From NCBI RefSeq assembly GCF_900106035.1, contig NZ_FNUC01000004.1, positions 496,001-560,000 on the forward strand: a DNA stretch of 64,000 nucleotides, given 5' to 3'. Origin of the DNA: Jiangella alba. Lineage in GTDB: Bacteria > Actinomycetota > Actinomycetes > Jiangellales > Jiangellaceae. Both the position numbers and the translations under genes were made by a program. Below the pieces are notes generated by a model. It worked only from the letters and a program-made list of their open reading frames with translations. It was not told the origin of the DNA and made no database searches. Positions 43,654 to 52,746 of this stretch are shown in pieces (position 1 is the first letter of the stretch; the number at the start of each line of letters is the position of its first letter).

Positions 43654-45098
43654 CCGCGCCGCTCTTCCTCGACGGCAGCCCGGCGGCGCACGACGCGCTG
43701 CGCGACGCCGTCACCGAGGTGCTCGCCGTCCTGGCCGCGACGGACGAGCGCGGCCCGTTCCCGTCCGCCGGACCGGCGCGGCTGCGCGAGACCGCCGAGG
43801 CGATCGAGCCGCTGCCGGACGACGCCGAGCCGCTCGGCGAGGTGCTGGCGGACGTCGGGCGGACGGTACTCGCGCAGGGCGCGCGGGTCACGGACCCGTG
43901 GTGCGCCGCCCACCTGCACCCGCCGACGCTGCTGACGGCGGTCGCGGCGGAGCTGGCGATCGCCGCGACGAACCAGTCGATGGACTCCTACGACCAGGCG
44001 CCGATGGCGACGTACGTCGAGGACCGCCTGGTCGCCCGGCTGGCCGCGCTGATCGGGCTGCCGGCGGCCGCGTCCGGGGTGCTGACCTCCGGCGGGACGG
44101 CGTCCAACCTGCTCGGGCTGCTGCTCGCCCGCGACCACGCCGCCGGCGGGGCGAACGTCAACGGGCTGCCGGCCGGCGCCGCGCGCTGGCGCATCCTCGC
44201 GTCGGCCGGCGCGCACGTCAGCATCCGGCAGGCCGCCGCCGTGCTGGGGCTGGGCCGCGACGCCGTCGTCGCCGTCGGCACCGACGACGACGGGCGCATG
44301 GACGTCGCCGCACTGGACCGGACGCTGTCGCAGCTGGACCAGACCGGCGGCGTGCCGATCGCCGTCGTCGGGACCGCCGGCACCACCGACACCGGCGCCG
44401 TCGACCCGCTGACCGCTTTGGCCGACCGCGCCGCCGCTTGTGGCGCGTGGTTCCACGTCGACGCGGCCGTCGGGTCGGCGCTGGTGCTCAGCGACCGGCT
44501 GCGGCCGCTGGTGGCCGGGCTGGAGCGGGCCGACTCCATCACCGCCGACCTGCACAAGCTCTGGTGGCAGCCGATCGGCGCGAGCGCGCTGCTGGTCCGC
44601 TCCGCGGCGTCGCTGGGCAGCGTGCGCGAGCCGGCCGACTACCTCAACCGCACCGAGGACGACGACGTGCTCAACCTGGTCGACCGGTCGCTGGACACGT
44701 CGCGCCGGTTCGACGCGCTGAAGATCCTGGTCTCGCTGCGCGCCACCGGACGGCGGCGGCTGGCCGGGCTGGTCGAGCACCTGGTCGACCTCGCGGCGAT
44801 GGCCGGCGAGGCGGTCCGCCGCCGGCCCGGCCTCGAGCTGATGGCGCCGCCGCAGACGGTGACCGTGCTGTTCCGCTGCCGCCCCGACGGCGTCGACGAG
44901 TCGCGGCTGGACCAGCTGAACGTCGACGTCCAGCGCCGCTTGCTGACGTCGGGCCGGGCCGTCGTCGGCCGCACCCGTCACCGCGGCCGCGTCGCCCTGA
45001 AGCTCACCTTCACCAACCCACTGACCAGCCACGACGACGTCGCCGCCCTGCTCGCCGCGGTCGCGGCCGAGGCGACGGCGGAACGGGAGGCGGCATGA
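43650..45098 (+). CDS. rhbB: L-2,4-diaminobutyrate decarboxylase (RhbB-like)
   Basis: This 482-residue group-II PLP decarboxylase starts at GTG 43650, within the previous stop. Visible motifs are WCAAHLHPPTLL, SGGTASNLLGLLLAR, HVDAAVGSALVLS and the PLP Lys in SITADLHKLWWQP. It would convert diaminobutyrate to 1,3-diaminopropane, the diamine of schizokinen-type siderophores. A lysine decarboxylase (desferrioxamine pathway) is less likely, because an aminotransferase of the Dat type precedes it. Confidence 0.87.
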   Translation: MTAPLFLDGSPAAHDALRDAVTEVLAVLAATDERGPFPSAGPARLRETAEAIEPLPDDAEPLGEVLADVGRTVLAQGARVTDPWCAAHLHPPTLLTAVAAELAIAATNQSMDSYDQAPMATYVEDRLVARLAALIGLPAAASGVLTSGGTASNLLGLLLARDHAAGGANVNGLPAGAARWRILASAGAHVSIRQAAAVLGLGRDAVVAVGTDDDGRMDVAALDRTLSQLDQTGGVPIAVVGTAGTTDTGAVDPLTALADRAAACGAWFHVDAAVGSALVLSDRLRPLVAGLERADSITADLHKLWWQPIGASALLVRSAASLGSVREPADYLNRTEDDDVLNLVDRSLDTSRRFDALKILVSLRATGRRRLAGLVEHLVDLAAMAGEAVRRRPGLELMAPPQTVTVLFRCRPDGVDESRLDQLNVDVQRRLLTSGRAVVGRTRHRGRVALKLTFTNPLTSHDDVAALLAAVAAEATAEREAA

Positions 45099-47089
45099 CC
45101 GGCCTGCTCGAGACCGCCGCCCCGACGCCCACCCAGGCCGCCGACGACGCGACGGCGCACGCGCTGCTGGCGTGCTGGCTGCGCGAGGTGCCGGGCTGGA
45201 CGCTCGAAGCCGCCGGCGGCGAACTGGGCGGGCCAACCCACGGCGGGCCAACCCACGGCGGGCCAACCCATGGCGGGCCACCCCATGGCGAGCGAACCCC
45301 TCCCGGCCGGGTGGGCCATTCACTCTACGGGCGCGCACCGACAAACTCCGCCGCGACCGGCGACGCGGCGGTCGCGAGCACGAGCAACGCCGCGGGGACA
45401 GGCCCGGGCGACACAGCGGAGGCGAACACCGACCGGCCGCGCATCGTCATCCCGCTGCCGCGCTGGAACGCTCGCCTGCTGGTCGGCGTCCGGCGCGTCT
45501 CGGCGACCTACCGGCACCAGCTGGAACTGCCCGCGCTGCTCCAGCTCGGCGACGGCGAGCCGCGCCCCGTCGGGCTCGCCCAGCTGGCCGTCCTGCTCGC
45601 CGACACCCTGCCCGGCAGCGGCCTGCGGATCGAGCCGCTCCTCACCCGGGTCCTCGACAGCGCCGCCGCCGTCGCCGGGTACCTCGACGGCCGGGCGGAC
45701 GAGATCGACCGGCTGTGGTCGGCCGAGCCGCTGCCGTTCGCCGCCACGGAGCAGGCGCTGCTGCTCGGGCACCTGGTGCACCCGACCCCGAAGAGCAGGG
45801 GCGAGCTGGGCGCCGTCGCGCGGCAGCGGTTCTCCCCCGAGACCGGCGGCCGGTTCGCGCTGCGCTGGCTGGCAGTCGACCGCGACCTCGTCCGGCACGG
45901 CAGCGCCCTCGGCACACCGGCGCCGGAGCTGGCGGAGGCGCTGCTGCGCGACGATCCGGCGGTCGACCAGGCCGCCCTGCGAGCGACCCGCGACGCCGTC
46001 GGCGCAGATCGCGTCCTGATCCCGGCGCACCCGTACGAGGCCGACCGGCTGGCCGCCGACCCGCTGACGGCGGACCTGTTCGACACCGGCGCGGTGGTCG
46101 ACCTCGGCGCCTGGGGCGCGCCGTTCCTGCCCACCACGTCGGTGCGCACGGTGTACCGCGCCGACGCGGCATGGCAGCTGAAGTTCAGCCTGCACGTGCG
46201 CGTGACGAACTCCATGCGGGTGACGCTGCCGAAGGAGCTGGACCGCGCGGTCGAGTCGGCGGCGCTCGCGCGCACCCTCGTCGGCGCTCGCACGCGCGAG
46301 GCCGCACCGCACTTCGACCTCGTCCAGGACCCCGCCTACCTGACGCTGGCCCGCGACGGCGCCACCCTGGACGGCTTCTCCGTCCTGCTCCGGGAGAACC
46401 GCTGGGACCGCCACGGCCCGTCCGACGTCAGCGCGCTCACCACGCTCTGCCAGGACCACCCGTACGGCGGCCGCAGCCGGCTGGCCGCCATCATCGCGGC
46501 CATCAGCAATCGCGAACACCGGGCCGAGCACGTCGTCGCCCGCGAGTGGTTCGGCCGGTTCTGCGACGTCGTGGTGCGGTCGCTGGTCCGGCTCTACCTC
46601 GACGTCGGCCTGTGCTTCGAGGCGCACCAGCAGAACACCCTGGTCGAGCTCGAGAACGGCTGGCCGGTCCGCGGCGTGTACCGCGACAGCCAGGGCTACT
46701 TCCACCGCGCCGCCGCGCACGACGACCTCGTCGCCGTCGTGCCCGGGCTGGGCGAGGTGACCGAGTCGATCTTCCCGGAGGACCTCGCCGACGAGCGGCT
46801 GGTCTACTACCTGTTCGTCAACCTCACGCTGGGGGTGATCAACGCGCTCGGCCCGACGGCCGACGAGTCCGTCCTCCTCGGCGACCTGCGCAGGGTGCTG
46901 ACGGACGAACGTTCGCGCGGCGGGCGCTACCCGGCCACGCTGCTCGACCGGCTGCTCGACGACGACCGCTGGCCGTGCAAGGCCAACCTGCTGACCCGCG
47001 CGCACGACCTCGACGAGCTGGTCGGCGACATCTCGACCCAGTCGGTGTACGTGTCGCTGCCGAACCCGCTGCTGGGGGTGGGCGCATGA
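45095..47089 (+). CDS. rhbC: NIS siderophore synthetase, IucA/IucC family (RhbC-like)
   Basis: This 664-residue protein overlaps the decarboxylase gene by ATGA. It carries the IucA/IucC core: IPAHPYEADRL, LPTTSVRTVYR (ATP site), WQLKFSLHVRVTNSMR, and LCFEAHQQNTLVELENG in the FhuF-like C-terminal part. It condenses citrate with an N-hydroxy-N-acetyl-diaminopropane arm using ATP. Residues about 44-110 are a Gly/Pro/Thr/His-rich linker not typical of the family, encoded in part by a 15-bp minisatellite (45226-45300). Confidence 0.9.
   Translation: MTGLLETAAPTPTQAADDATAHALLACWLREVPGWTLEAAGGELGGPTHGGPTHGGPTHGGPPHGERTPPGRVGHSLYGRAPTNSAATGDAAVASTSNAAGTGPGDTAEANTDRPRIVIPLPRWNARLLVGVRRVSATYRHQLELPALLQLGDGEPRPVGLAQLAVLLADTLPGSGLRIEPLLTRVLDSAAAVAGYLDGRADEIDRLWSAEPLPFAATEQALLLGHLVHPTPKSRGELGAVARQRFSPETGGRFALRWLAVDRDLVRHGSALGTPAPELAEALLRDDPAVDQAALRATRDAVGADRVLIPAHPYEADRLAADPLTADLFDTGAVVDLGAWGAPFLPTTSVRTVYRADAAWQLKFSLHVRVTNSMRVTLPKELDRAVESAALARTLVGARTREAAPHFDLVQDPAYLTLARDGATLDGFSVLLRENRWDRHGPSDVSALTTLCQDHPYGGRSRLAAIIAAISNREHRAEHVVAREWFGRFCDVVVRSLVRLYLDVGLCFEAHQQNTLVELENGWPVRGVYRDSQGYFHRAAAHDDLVAVVPGLGEVTESIFPEDLADERLVYYLFVNLTLGVINALGPTADESVLLGDLRRVLTDERSRGGRYPATLLDRLLDDDRWPCKANLLTRAHDLDELVGDISTQSVYVSLPNPLLGVGA
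45226..45300. repeat. 15-bp minisatellite inside the rhbC-like gene
   Basis: Five tandem 15-bp units (CGGCGGGCCAACCCA and variants) encode four GGPTH-like repeats plus a diverged fifth. Units 2 and 3 are identical, and units 4-5 are diverged. As the unit is a multiple of three, copy-number change keeps the frame. Confidence 0.85.
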
Positions 47090-47655
47090 CGTGGTCCGTC
47101 ACGCTGCCGGGCGCGACGACGGAGTTGACGTTCGCGCCGGTCCGGGCGTCCGCCGACACCGAGCTGATCCACGACTGGATGAACCGCTCGCACGTCGTGC
47201 CGTGGTGGCAGCTGGGCGTGTCGGCGCCGGAGATCCACGCCTACCTGGCCGGGCTGACGCACCTGCGGCCGTGGCTGGTGTCGGCCGGCGAGGTCCCGTT
47301 CGGCTACGTCGAGACGTACGTCGTGGCGGACGACGCGCTGGCGCGGCACTACCCGGCCCGGCCCGGCGACGTCGGCTTCCACCTGCTGGTCGGGCCGCTG
47401 TCGATGATCGGCACCGGTGTGCCGCGGCTGATGGGCCGCGCCGTGCTGGCCTGGCTGCTGAACCATGGCGAACGCGCCGTATGCGAGCCCGACGTGCGCA
47501 ACGGGCGCATGCTGGCCTACTGCCGGCGGCTCGGGCTGACGTCGCTGGGCGAGGTGGAGCTGCCGGAGAAGCGGGCGGCCGTCCTGGCCTGCGAGCGGAC
47601 GGAGTTCGACGCGCGGTGGCCGGGCGACCGCGCCGCGGTGGGGGTGCTCAAATGA
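47086..47655 (+). CDS. rhbD: N-acyltransferase, GNAT/IucB-like (RhbD-like)
   Basis: This 189-residue protein overlaps the previous gene by ATGA. It has the siderophore acetyltransferase pattern: HDWMNRSHVVPWWQ (substrate loop), PFGYVETYVV, GDVGFHLLVGP and an acetyl-CoA loop IGTGVPRLMGRAV. It ends with CEPDVRNGRMLAYCRRLGL. It acetylates the hydroxylated diaminopropane, producing the hydroxamate. AcylCoA length preference (acetyl or longer) cannot be told from sequence. Confidence 0.87.
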   Translation: MTWSVTLPGATTELTFAPVRASADTELIHDWMNRSHVVPWWQLGVSAPEIHAYLAGLTHLRPWLVSAGEVPFGYVETYVVADDALARHYPARPGDVGFHLLVGPLSMIGTGVPRLMGRAVLAWLLNHGERAVCEPDVRNGRMLAYCRRLGLTSLGEVELPEKRAAVLACERTEFDARWPGDRAAVGVLK

Positions 47656-48950
47656 CCGGCCACGACGTCATCGGCGTCGGCCTGGGGCCGTTCAACCTGG
47701 GCCTCGCGGCCCTGCTCGACCCGGTCGGCGACGTCGACGCGGTGTTCTTCGAGGCGGCGCCGCGGTTCGCCTGGCACCCGGGCCTCATGCTGCCGGGCAC
47801 CACGCTGCAGGTGCCGTTCCTGGCCGACCTCGTGACGCTGGCCGACCCCACCAGCCGGTGGTCTTTCCTCAACTACCTGCACGAGCGCGGCCGGCTGTAC
47901 CGGTTCTACTTCTACGAGCGGTTCCACGTGCCGCGAGCCGAGTACGACGCGTACGCCCGCTGGGTCGCCGAGTCGCTGCCGTCGTGCCGGTTCGGGGCCC
48001 GGGTCACGGCGGTCGAGCCGGACGGCGACGGCTGGCGGGTCAGCGTCGAGACCGCCGCCGGCGTCGAGGACCATCGGGCCCGATCCGTCGTGTTCGGCGT
48101 CGGCACCCGGCCGGCCGTCCCCGCCGTCGCCCGGCCCGTGCTGGGACAGGACGTCTTCCACACCGAGGACTACCTGACGTACCGCGAGAAGGCCGTCACC
48201 GCGTCCGCCGTCACCGTCGTCGGATCCGGGCAGAGCGCCGGCGAGGTCGTCGCCGACCTGCTCGAGGCCGGGCTGCCCGGCGGGCTGCCCGGCGGGCTGA
48301 CGGTGGACTGGTTCACCCGGTCGCGCGGGTTCCTGCCGATGGAGTACTCCAAGCTCGGGCTCGAGCACTTCACGCCCGAGTACACGGCGTACTTCCACGG
48401 CCTGCCGCCGTCGACGAGGGACGAGCTCCGCGCCGGGCAGGACCTGCTCTACAAGGGCCTGTCGGCCGAGACCAGCGAGCGCATCTACGACCTGCTGTAC
48501 GAGGCGACGGTCGACCGCGCCGACCCTCCGGTGGTGTACGCGGGCGCGTGCGAGCTGCGCTCGATCGAGCCGTCGCCGCTGCCCGGACGGCGCTGGCGAC
48601 TGCACTGGCACCACCGCGACCAGGACCGCGCGTTCACCCGCGACACCGACGTCGTCGTGCTGGGGACGGGGCACGAGCCGGCGCCGCTGCCGGTGCCGTC
48701 CGGGCTGGTCGCACTGGACGGCGCCGGGCGCCCGGAGGTCGCGCTGGACTACCGGCTGACGCTGGCCTCCGGCGCGCCGTCGACGCTGTTCGCGCAGAAC
48801 GCCGAGCTGCACACGCACGGCGTCGGCGCACCCGACCTCGGGCTCGGCGCGCACCGCAACTCCGTCATCGTCAACGCGCTCGCCGGCCGCGAGGTCTACC
48901 CGGTCCGCGACCGCACCGTCTACCAGAGCTTCGGAGGCCCGCTCGCATGA
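47652..48950 (+). CDS. rhbE: N-hydroxylating flavin monooxygenase (RhbE-like, IucD/SidA family)
   Basis: This is a 432-residue protein, again overlapping by ATGA. It has an FAD-binding GVGLGPFNLGLAALL, LQVPFLADLVTLADPTS (typical of IucD/PvdA), an NADPH-binding VVGSGQSAGEVVADLLEA, and NAELHTHGVGAPDLGLGAHR near the C-terminus. It hydroxylates one amine of 1,3-diaminopropane using NADPH and O2. A short direct duplication (GLPGGLPGGL) sits after the NADPH motif. Confidence 0.92.
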   Translation: MTGHDVIGVGLGPFNLGLAALLDPVGDVDAVFFEAAPRFAWHPGLMLPGTTLQVPFLADLVTLADPTSRWSFLNYLHERGRLYRFYFYERFHVPRAEYDAYARWVAESLPSCRFGARVTAVEPDGDGWRVSVETAAGVEDHRARSVVFGVGTRPAVPAVARPVLGQDVFHTEDYLTYREKAVTASAVTVVGSGQSAGEVVADLLEAGLPGGLPGGLTVDWFTRSRGFLPMEYSKLGLEHFTPEYTAYFHGLPPSTRDELRAGQDLLYKGLSAETSERIYDLLYEATVDRADPPVVYAGACELRSIEPSPLPGRRWRLHWHHRDQDRAFTRDTDVVVLGTGHEPAPLPVPSGLVALDGAGRPEVALDYRLTLASGAPSTLFAQNAELHTHGVGAPDLGLGAHRNSVIVNALAGREVYPVRDRTVYQSFGGPLA

Positions 48951-50689
48951 CCGCACCTGACCTGGAGCACTGGGAGCGGGCGAACCGCGAGCTGATCGCG
49001 AAGCTGCTCACCGAGTTCGGCTACGAGGAGATCCTGACGCTGTCCGGCGCGGTGTCGGTGCCGTTGCCGGGCGCGACGCTGACGGGACGGGCGGTGCGGC
49101 GGGAGCTGGGCTGGTGGCGCGTGCTGCCGTCGTCGCTGGCGGTCGAGGGCGGCGGGCCGCTGCCCGACGCCGCGGCCGTGTTCACCGCGGTGCTGGGCGC
49201 CGCGGGAGCCGAGGCGTCCACCGTCGCCGGAGCCGTGGCGGAACTGTCGTCCACCCTGCTGACGGACGCGCGGCAGCTGGCGGCCGCGCGGCCCGCGGCC
49301 GAGCTCGTCGACCTCGAGCCGGTGCTGGTCGAGGCCGAGCTGACCGGGCATCCGTGGATCGTCGCGAACAAGGGCCGGGTCGGGTTCGGCGCCGGCGACC
49401 TCGCGGCGTACCCGCCGGAGGCCCGCGCCGACGTGCGGCTGCTGTGGCTGGCCGCGTCGCCGGATGTCGCGGACGCCGCCGGGCCGGACCACCACGCGGT
49501 GGTGCGCGAGCAGGTCGGGGACGCGGCGTTCGAGGCGCTGCGGGCCGGGGCGCAACTCGGCGGGCTGGACCCGTCGACCTGCGTGTTCGTGCCCGTGCAC
49601 CCGTGGCAGTGGGAGCACCGCATCCTGCCGCTGCACGCGCCGCAACTGGCCCGCGGCGAGCTGGTGTTCCTGGGCGAGGGTCCGGCGCGGTACCGGCCGC
49701 AGCTGGCCATCCGCACCATGACCGACCTCGACGACCCGGCCCGGCGCTACCTCAAGCTGCCGCTGTCCATCCTCAACACGTCGGTCTACCGCGGGCTGCC
49801 GCGTGAGCGGACGCTGGCCGCGCCGGCGTTGACGTCCTGGCTGTCGTCGGTCGTCGACGGCGACGCGTTCCTGCCCGAGACCGGGCTGATCCTGCTCGGC
49901 GAGCTGGCCGGCGTCAGCGTCGCGCACCCGGTGTACGCGGGCCTGCCCGGGGTGCCGTACCAGTACACCGAGCTGCTCGGGGCGATCTGGCGCGAGCCCG
50001 TGCAGCCCTACCTCCGGCCCGGCGAACAGGCCGTCTCGCTGGCCGCGCTACTGCACGTCGACCCGTCCGGCGGGACGTTCGCGCAGGCGCTGGTAGACCG
50101 GAGCGGGCTGCCGGCGTCGGAGTGGGTGGCGCGGCTGCACGCGGCCGTGCTGCCGCCGCTGCTGCACGTGCTGTACAAGTACGGCGCGATGTTCTCGCCG
50201 CACGGGCAGAACTGCATGATCGTCCACCGTGACGGCGTGCCGACGCGGCTGGTCGTCAAGGACTTCGTCGACGACCTCGCGATCTGCTCCGAGTCGCTGC
50301 CGGAACACGCCGGCCTGCCGCCTGCCGTGCGCTCGGCGCTGGCCGATGTCGTCCTGGACGGCAAGACGCTGCGGAAGTACCTGCAGAACGGGCTGCTGAT
50401 CTGCGTGTACCGGTATCTGGCGGAGATCTGCGCCGACCGGCTGGACGTGCCCGAGGCGACGTTCTGGGGGTCGGCCCGCTCGGTGCTGGCGGCCTACCAG
50501 GACCGGTTCCGCGGTGAGCTGGCCGACCGGTTCACGCTGTTCGACCTCGAGTCGCCGACGTTCCCGAAGCTGTGCCTCAATCGGCTGCGGCTGTTCGAAC
50601 GCGGCTACACCGACGACCCCGAACGCCCCGTCATCTCCGCCGTCGGCACCGTCCCCAACCCCCTCTCCCCCTCGTTCGCCAAGGCGTAG
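48947..50689 (+). CDS. rhbF: NIS siderophore synthetase, IucC-like (RhbF-like)
   Basis: This is a 580-residue protein, overlapping the monooxygenase gene by 4 bp. It begins ERANRELIAKLLTEFGYEEI, as in IucC-type enzymes. It has VPVHPWQWEHRI (ATP site), YLKLPLSILNTSVYRGL, and FSPHGQNCMIVHRDG in the C-terminal metal-transport-like part. It would join the second hydroxamate arm to the citrate half-product. No exporter or uptake gene follows, so transport is encoded elsewhere. Confidence 0.92.
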   Translation: MTAPDLEHWERANRELIAKLLTEFGYEEILTLSGAVSVPLPGATLTGRAVRRELGWWRVLPSSLAVEGGGPLPDAAAVFTAVLGAAGAEASTVAGAVAELSSTLLTDARQLAAARPAAELVDLEPVLVEAELTGHPWIVANKGRVGFGAGDLAAYPPEARADVRLLWLAASPDVADAAGPDHHAVVREQVGDAAFEALRAGAQLGGLDPSTCVFVPVHPWQWEHRILPLHAPQLARGELVFLGEGPARYRPQLAIRTMTDLDDPARRYLKLPLSILNTSVYRGLPRERTLAAPALTSWLSSVVDGDAFLPETGLILLGELAGVSVAHPVYAGLPGVPYQYTELLGAIWREPVQPYLRPGEQAVSLAALLHVDPSGGTFAQALVDRSGLPASEWVARLHAAVLPPLLHVLYKYGAMFSPHGQNCMIVHRDGVPTRLVVKDFVDDLAICSESLPEHAGLPPAVRSALADVVLDGKTLRKYLQNGLLICVYRYLAEICADRLDVPEATFWGSARSVLAAYQDRFRGELADRFTLFDLESPTFPKLCLNRLRLFERGYTDDPERPVISAVGTVPNPLSPSFAKA

Positions 50690-50717
50690 CGCAAGCTGCG
50701 GCACCCAGCGGAGCGAG

Positions 50718-50801
50718 CGGGAGGGGGACGCCGGCAGGGGTAGGCTGCGGGCGTCCGAGCGAGGAACGAGCGAGGCGGGCGGAGCCGGCGTCCCCCTCCC
50801 G
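50718..50801. terminator. long-range 18-bp inverted repeat downstream of siderophore operon
   Basis: CGGGAGGGGGACGCCGGC (50718-50735) is perfectly inverted as GCCGGCGTCCCCCTCCCG (50784-50801), with 48 nt between. The arms extend outward by another 5 bp with one mismatch. It can form a large hairpin after the operon and before the convergent gene at 50824. A repeat-element origin is also possible. Confidence 0.6.
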
Positions 50802-50823
50802 TTCGCGGACCGCAGGTAGCGAC

Positions 50824-51432
50824 CTAGTGGAGGTCGTCCCGCCGCCACAACGCCGCAGCGCGTTCGAGCTCCTCCGCCATGCGCAGGTTGCCCCGCGCCA
50901 GGCGGGTCTGCCGCTGACCGTCCTCGTGCGCCATGTCGTCGGCGGAGTGGGCCCGGCCGGCGGCGACGACGCGGCAGAACGCGGCCGCACGTTCCAGCGC
51001 GACCGCGAAGTCGCCGGTGAACGCGCTGGTCAGCACCGCGTCACCGAGGGCGGCGACCTCGGCGGGGCCGGGCGGGTGCGCGACGCCCGCGACGGCCGTC
51101 GACACCTCGGCGACCCGCTCGCCGACGGCGAAGACGCGGGCCGCCCCGGCGCCGTTGCGGTGCACCCAGCTGCGCAGCAGGTAGAGCGACCACAGCGTGC
51201 CGGGCAGCGTGTCGGCGCCGGAGCCGCGCCACAGCTCGGCCATCTCGTCGAGGCCGAGGCGGTCGGCGAGGTCCAGCAGCCGCGGCGCGGCGCCGGGTTC
51301 GGACCGGGCGGCCTGCAGGACGGCGGCGGCCGTGGCGTGCGCGACGGCGGTGCGGTCGGCCGGATCGGGGTCGCCGAGCAGTTCGGGCATGTCGGGCCGC
51401 AGCTGGGGGCGTCGGTGGCTGCCTTCGGTCAC
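50824..51432 (-). CDS. conserved hypothetical actinobacterial protein
   Basis: This 202-residue all-helical protein has no signal or membrane span. Recognisable stretches are TLPGTLWSLYLLRSWVHRNG and AVLTSAFTGDFAVALERAAAF, which I associate with an uncharacterised actinobacterial family. It is the last of three same-strand genes with the MBL-fold and adenosyltransferase genes, in a group with short spacers. Function unknown. Confidence 0.7.
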   Translation of the reverse strand: MTEGSHRRPQLRPDMPELLGDPDPADRTAVAHATAAAVLQAARSEPGAAPRLLDLADRLGLDEMAELWRGSGADTLPGTLWSLYLLRSWVHRNGAGAARVFAVGERVAEVSTAVAGVAHPPGPAEVAALGDAVLTSAFTGDFAVALERAAAFCRVVAAGRAHSADDMAHEDGQRQTRLARGNLRMAEELERAAALWRRDDLH

Positions 51433-51457
51433 GTCTCCATTGTCCCTTGTCGTGGGG

Positions 51458-52087
51458 TCAGGCCTCGAACGTGCCGCCGGGAGCCACGACGCGCAGCTCC
51501 GTCTCTTCCGGCGCGAGCTTCTCGTACAGGTTGTAGAAGAAGCCCGGCACGGCCAGCAGCGCCTCGTGGATCGGGATCGCGACGTTCGGCGTCAGCGCCC
51601 GCAGGTAGTCGGCCGACTCGCTCGCCTTGAGCCACGGCGCCGCGGTGGGCAGGCCGAGGATCTCGACGTCGACGTCGGGGATGGTGAAGGAGTCGCCGGG
51701 GTGCAGGAACCGGCCGCCGATCAGGTACGCGACGTTCGGGATGACCGGCACGTCGGGGTGGATCACCGCGTGCTGGCCGCCGAACACGTCGACGCTGGTG
51801 CCGGCGTGCAGCCGCTCGCCCGGCTGGACGGCGGTGGCGGCGATGCCCGACTCGGCGAGGACGGCCGCGCTGGCGCCGTCGGTGTACAGGGTGGCGTCGG
51901 GGTTGGCCGCGAGCAGCGCGGGCAGCCGGTCGACGTCGAGGTGATCGGGATGCTGGTGGGTGACCAGCACCGCCGTCAGGCCGGTCAGCGTCTCGAAGCC
52001 GTGCGAGAAGCCGCCGGGATCGATGAGGATGCGGGCGTCGCCGTCGTCGACGAGGACGCAGGAGTGCTCGAACTTCGTCAGCCGCAT
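51458..52087 (-). CDS. metallo-beta-lactamase-fold hydrolase (UlaG/YcjN-like)
   Basis: This is a 209-residue protein from ATG 52087. It starts MRLTKFEHSCVLVDDGDARI, with the metal site VLVTHQHPDHLD (H-x-H-x-D-H) and later histidines in FLHPGDSF and IPIHEALL. It belongs to the small cytoplasmic MBL group that includes L-ascorbate-6-phosphate lactonase-like proteins. Substrate unknown. It is 10 bp downstream of the adenosyltransferase gene and probably co-transcribed. Confidence 0.85.
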   Translation of the reverse strand: MRLTKFEHSCVLVDDGDARILIDPGGFSHGFETLTGLTAVLVTHQHPDHLDVDRLPALLAANPDATLYTDGASAAVLAESGIAATAVQPGERLHAGTSVDVFGGQHAVIHPDVPVIPNVAYLIGGRFLHPGDSFTIPDVDVEILGLPTAAPWLKASESADYLRALTPNVAIPIHEALLAVPGFFYNLYEKLAPEETELRVVAPGGTFEA

Positions 52088-52097
52088 GATCTCGAGG

Positions 52098-52724
52098 CTA
52101 ACCCCGTTCCGGCGCTTCCGCGCGCCCACCGCCCGGCTGCCAGAGCACGTCGCCCGCGTCGCGGTTGGCGTAGCGGGACAGGATGAACAACAGGTCCGAG
52201 AGCCGGTTCAGGTACTTCGCGGTGAGCGGATTGACGCCGTCGACGTCACCGGTGCCGTACTGCTCGACCGCCGCCCACGCCGACCGCTCGGCCCGCCGCA
52301 CCACCGTCGTCGCGACGTGCAGCTGCGCGGCCGCGACACTGCCACCGGGCAGGATGAACGACGTCAGCTTCGGCACCTCGGCGTTGTACCGGTCGCAGTC
52401 CGCCTCCAGCTCGTCGATCCAGGCCGGCTGCACCCGCAGCGGCGGATACTCGTACTCGGCCTTCAACGGCACACAGAGATCGGCACCCACGTCGAACAGG
52501 TCGTTCTGCACCCGCAGCAGCACGGCCAGCACCTCCGGGCCGAGGCCACCGCCCCCGCCGCCGGACCGCTCCAACGCGACCACCACACCGATCGCCGCGT
52601 TCGCCTCATTGGCATCGGCATAGGCGACCAGACGCGGATCGGTCTTACGGGTGCGGCTGAAGTCGCCCAGCCCGGTGGAGCCGTCGTCGCCGGTGCGGGT
52701 GTAGATCTTCGTCAGCCTCACCAT
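52098..52724 (-). CDS. PduO-type ATP:cob(I)alamin adenosyltransferase
   Basis: This 208-residue protein carries the family signatures IYTRTGDDGSTGLGD (ATP site) and a helical bundle with FILPGGSVAAAQLHVA, VRRAERS and LNRLSDLLFILSRYAN. It makes adenosylcobalamin from cob(I)alamin. The poly-Gly insert (RSGGGGGGLG) is a species-specific loop. Confidence 0.95.
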   Translation of the reverse strand: MVRLTKIYTRTGDDGSTGLGDFSRTRKTDPRLVAYADANEANAAIGVVVALERSGGGGGGLGPEVLAVLLRVQNDLFDVGADLCVPLKAEYEYPPLRVQPAWIDELEADCDRYNAEVPKLTSFILPGGSVAAAQLHVATTVVRRAERSAWAAVEQYGTGDVDGVNPLTAKYLNRLSDLLFILSRYANRDAGDVLWQPGGGRAEAPERG

Positions 52725-52746
52725 GTCCCCACACTACGGTGACGAG

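Noticed and set aside
43898-45094. N-terminal extension of the RhbC-like protein by about 400 residues
   Set aside because: The extension is Arg/Pro-rich and lies wholly within the decarboxylase gene. ATG 45095 has the ATGA overlap shared by the rest of the operon.
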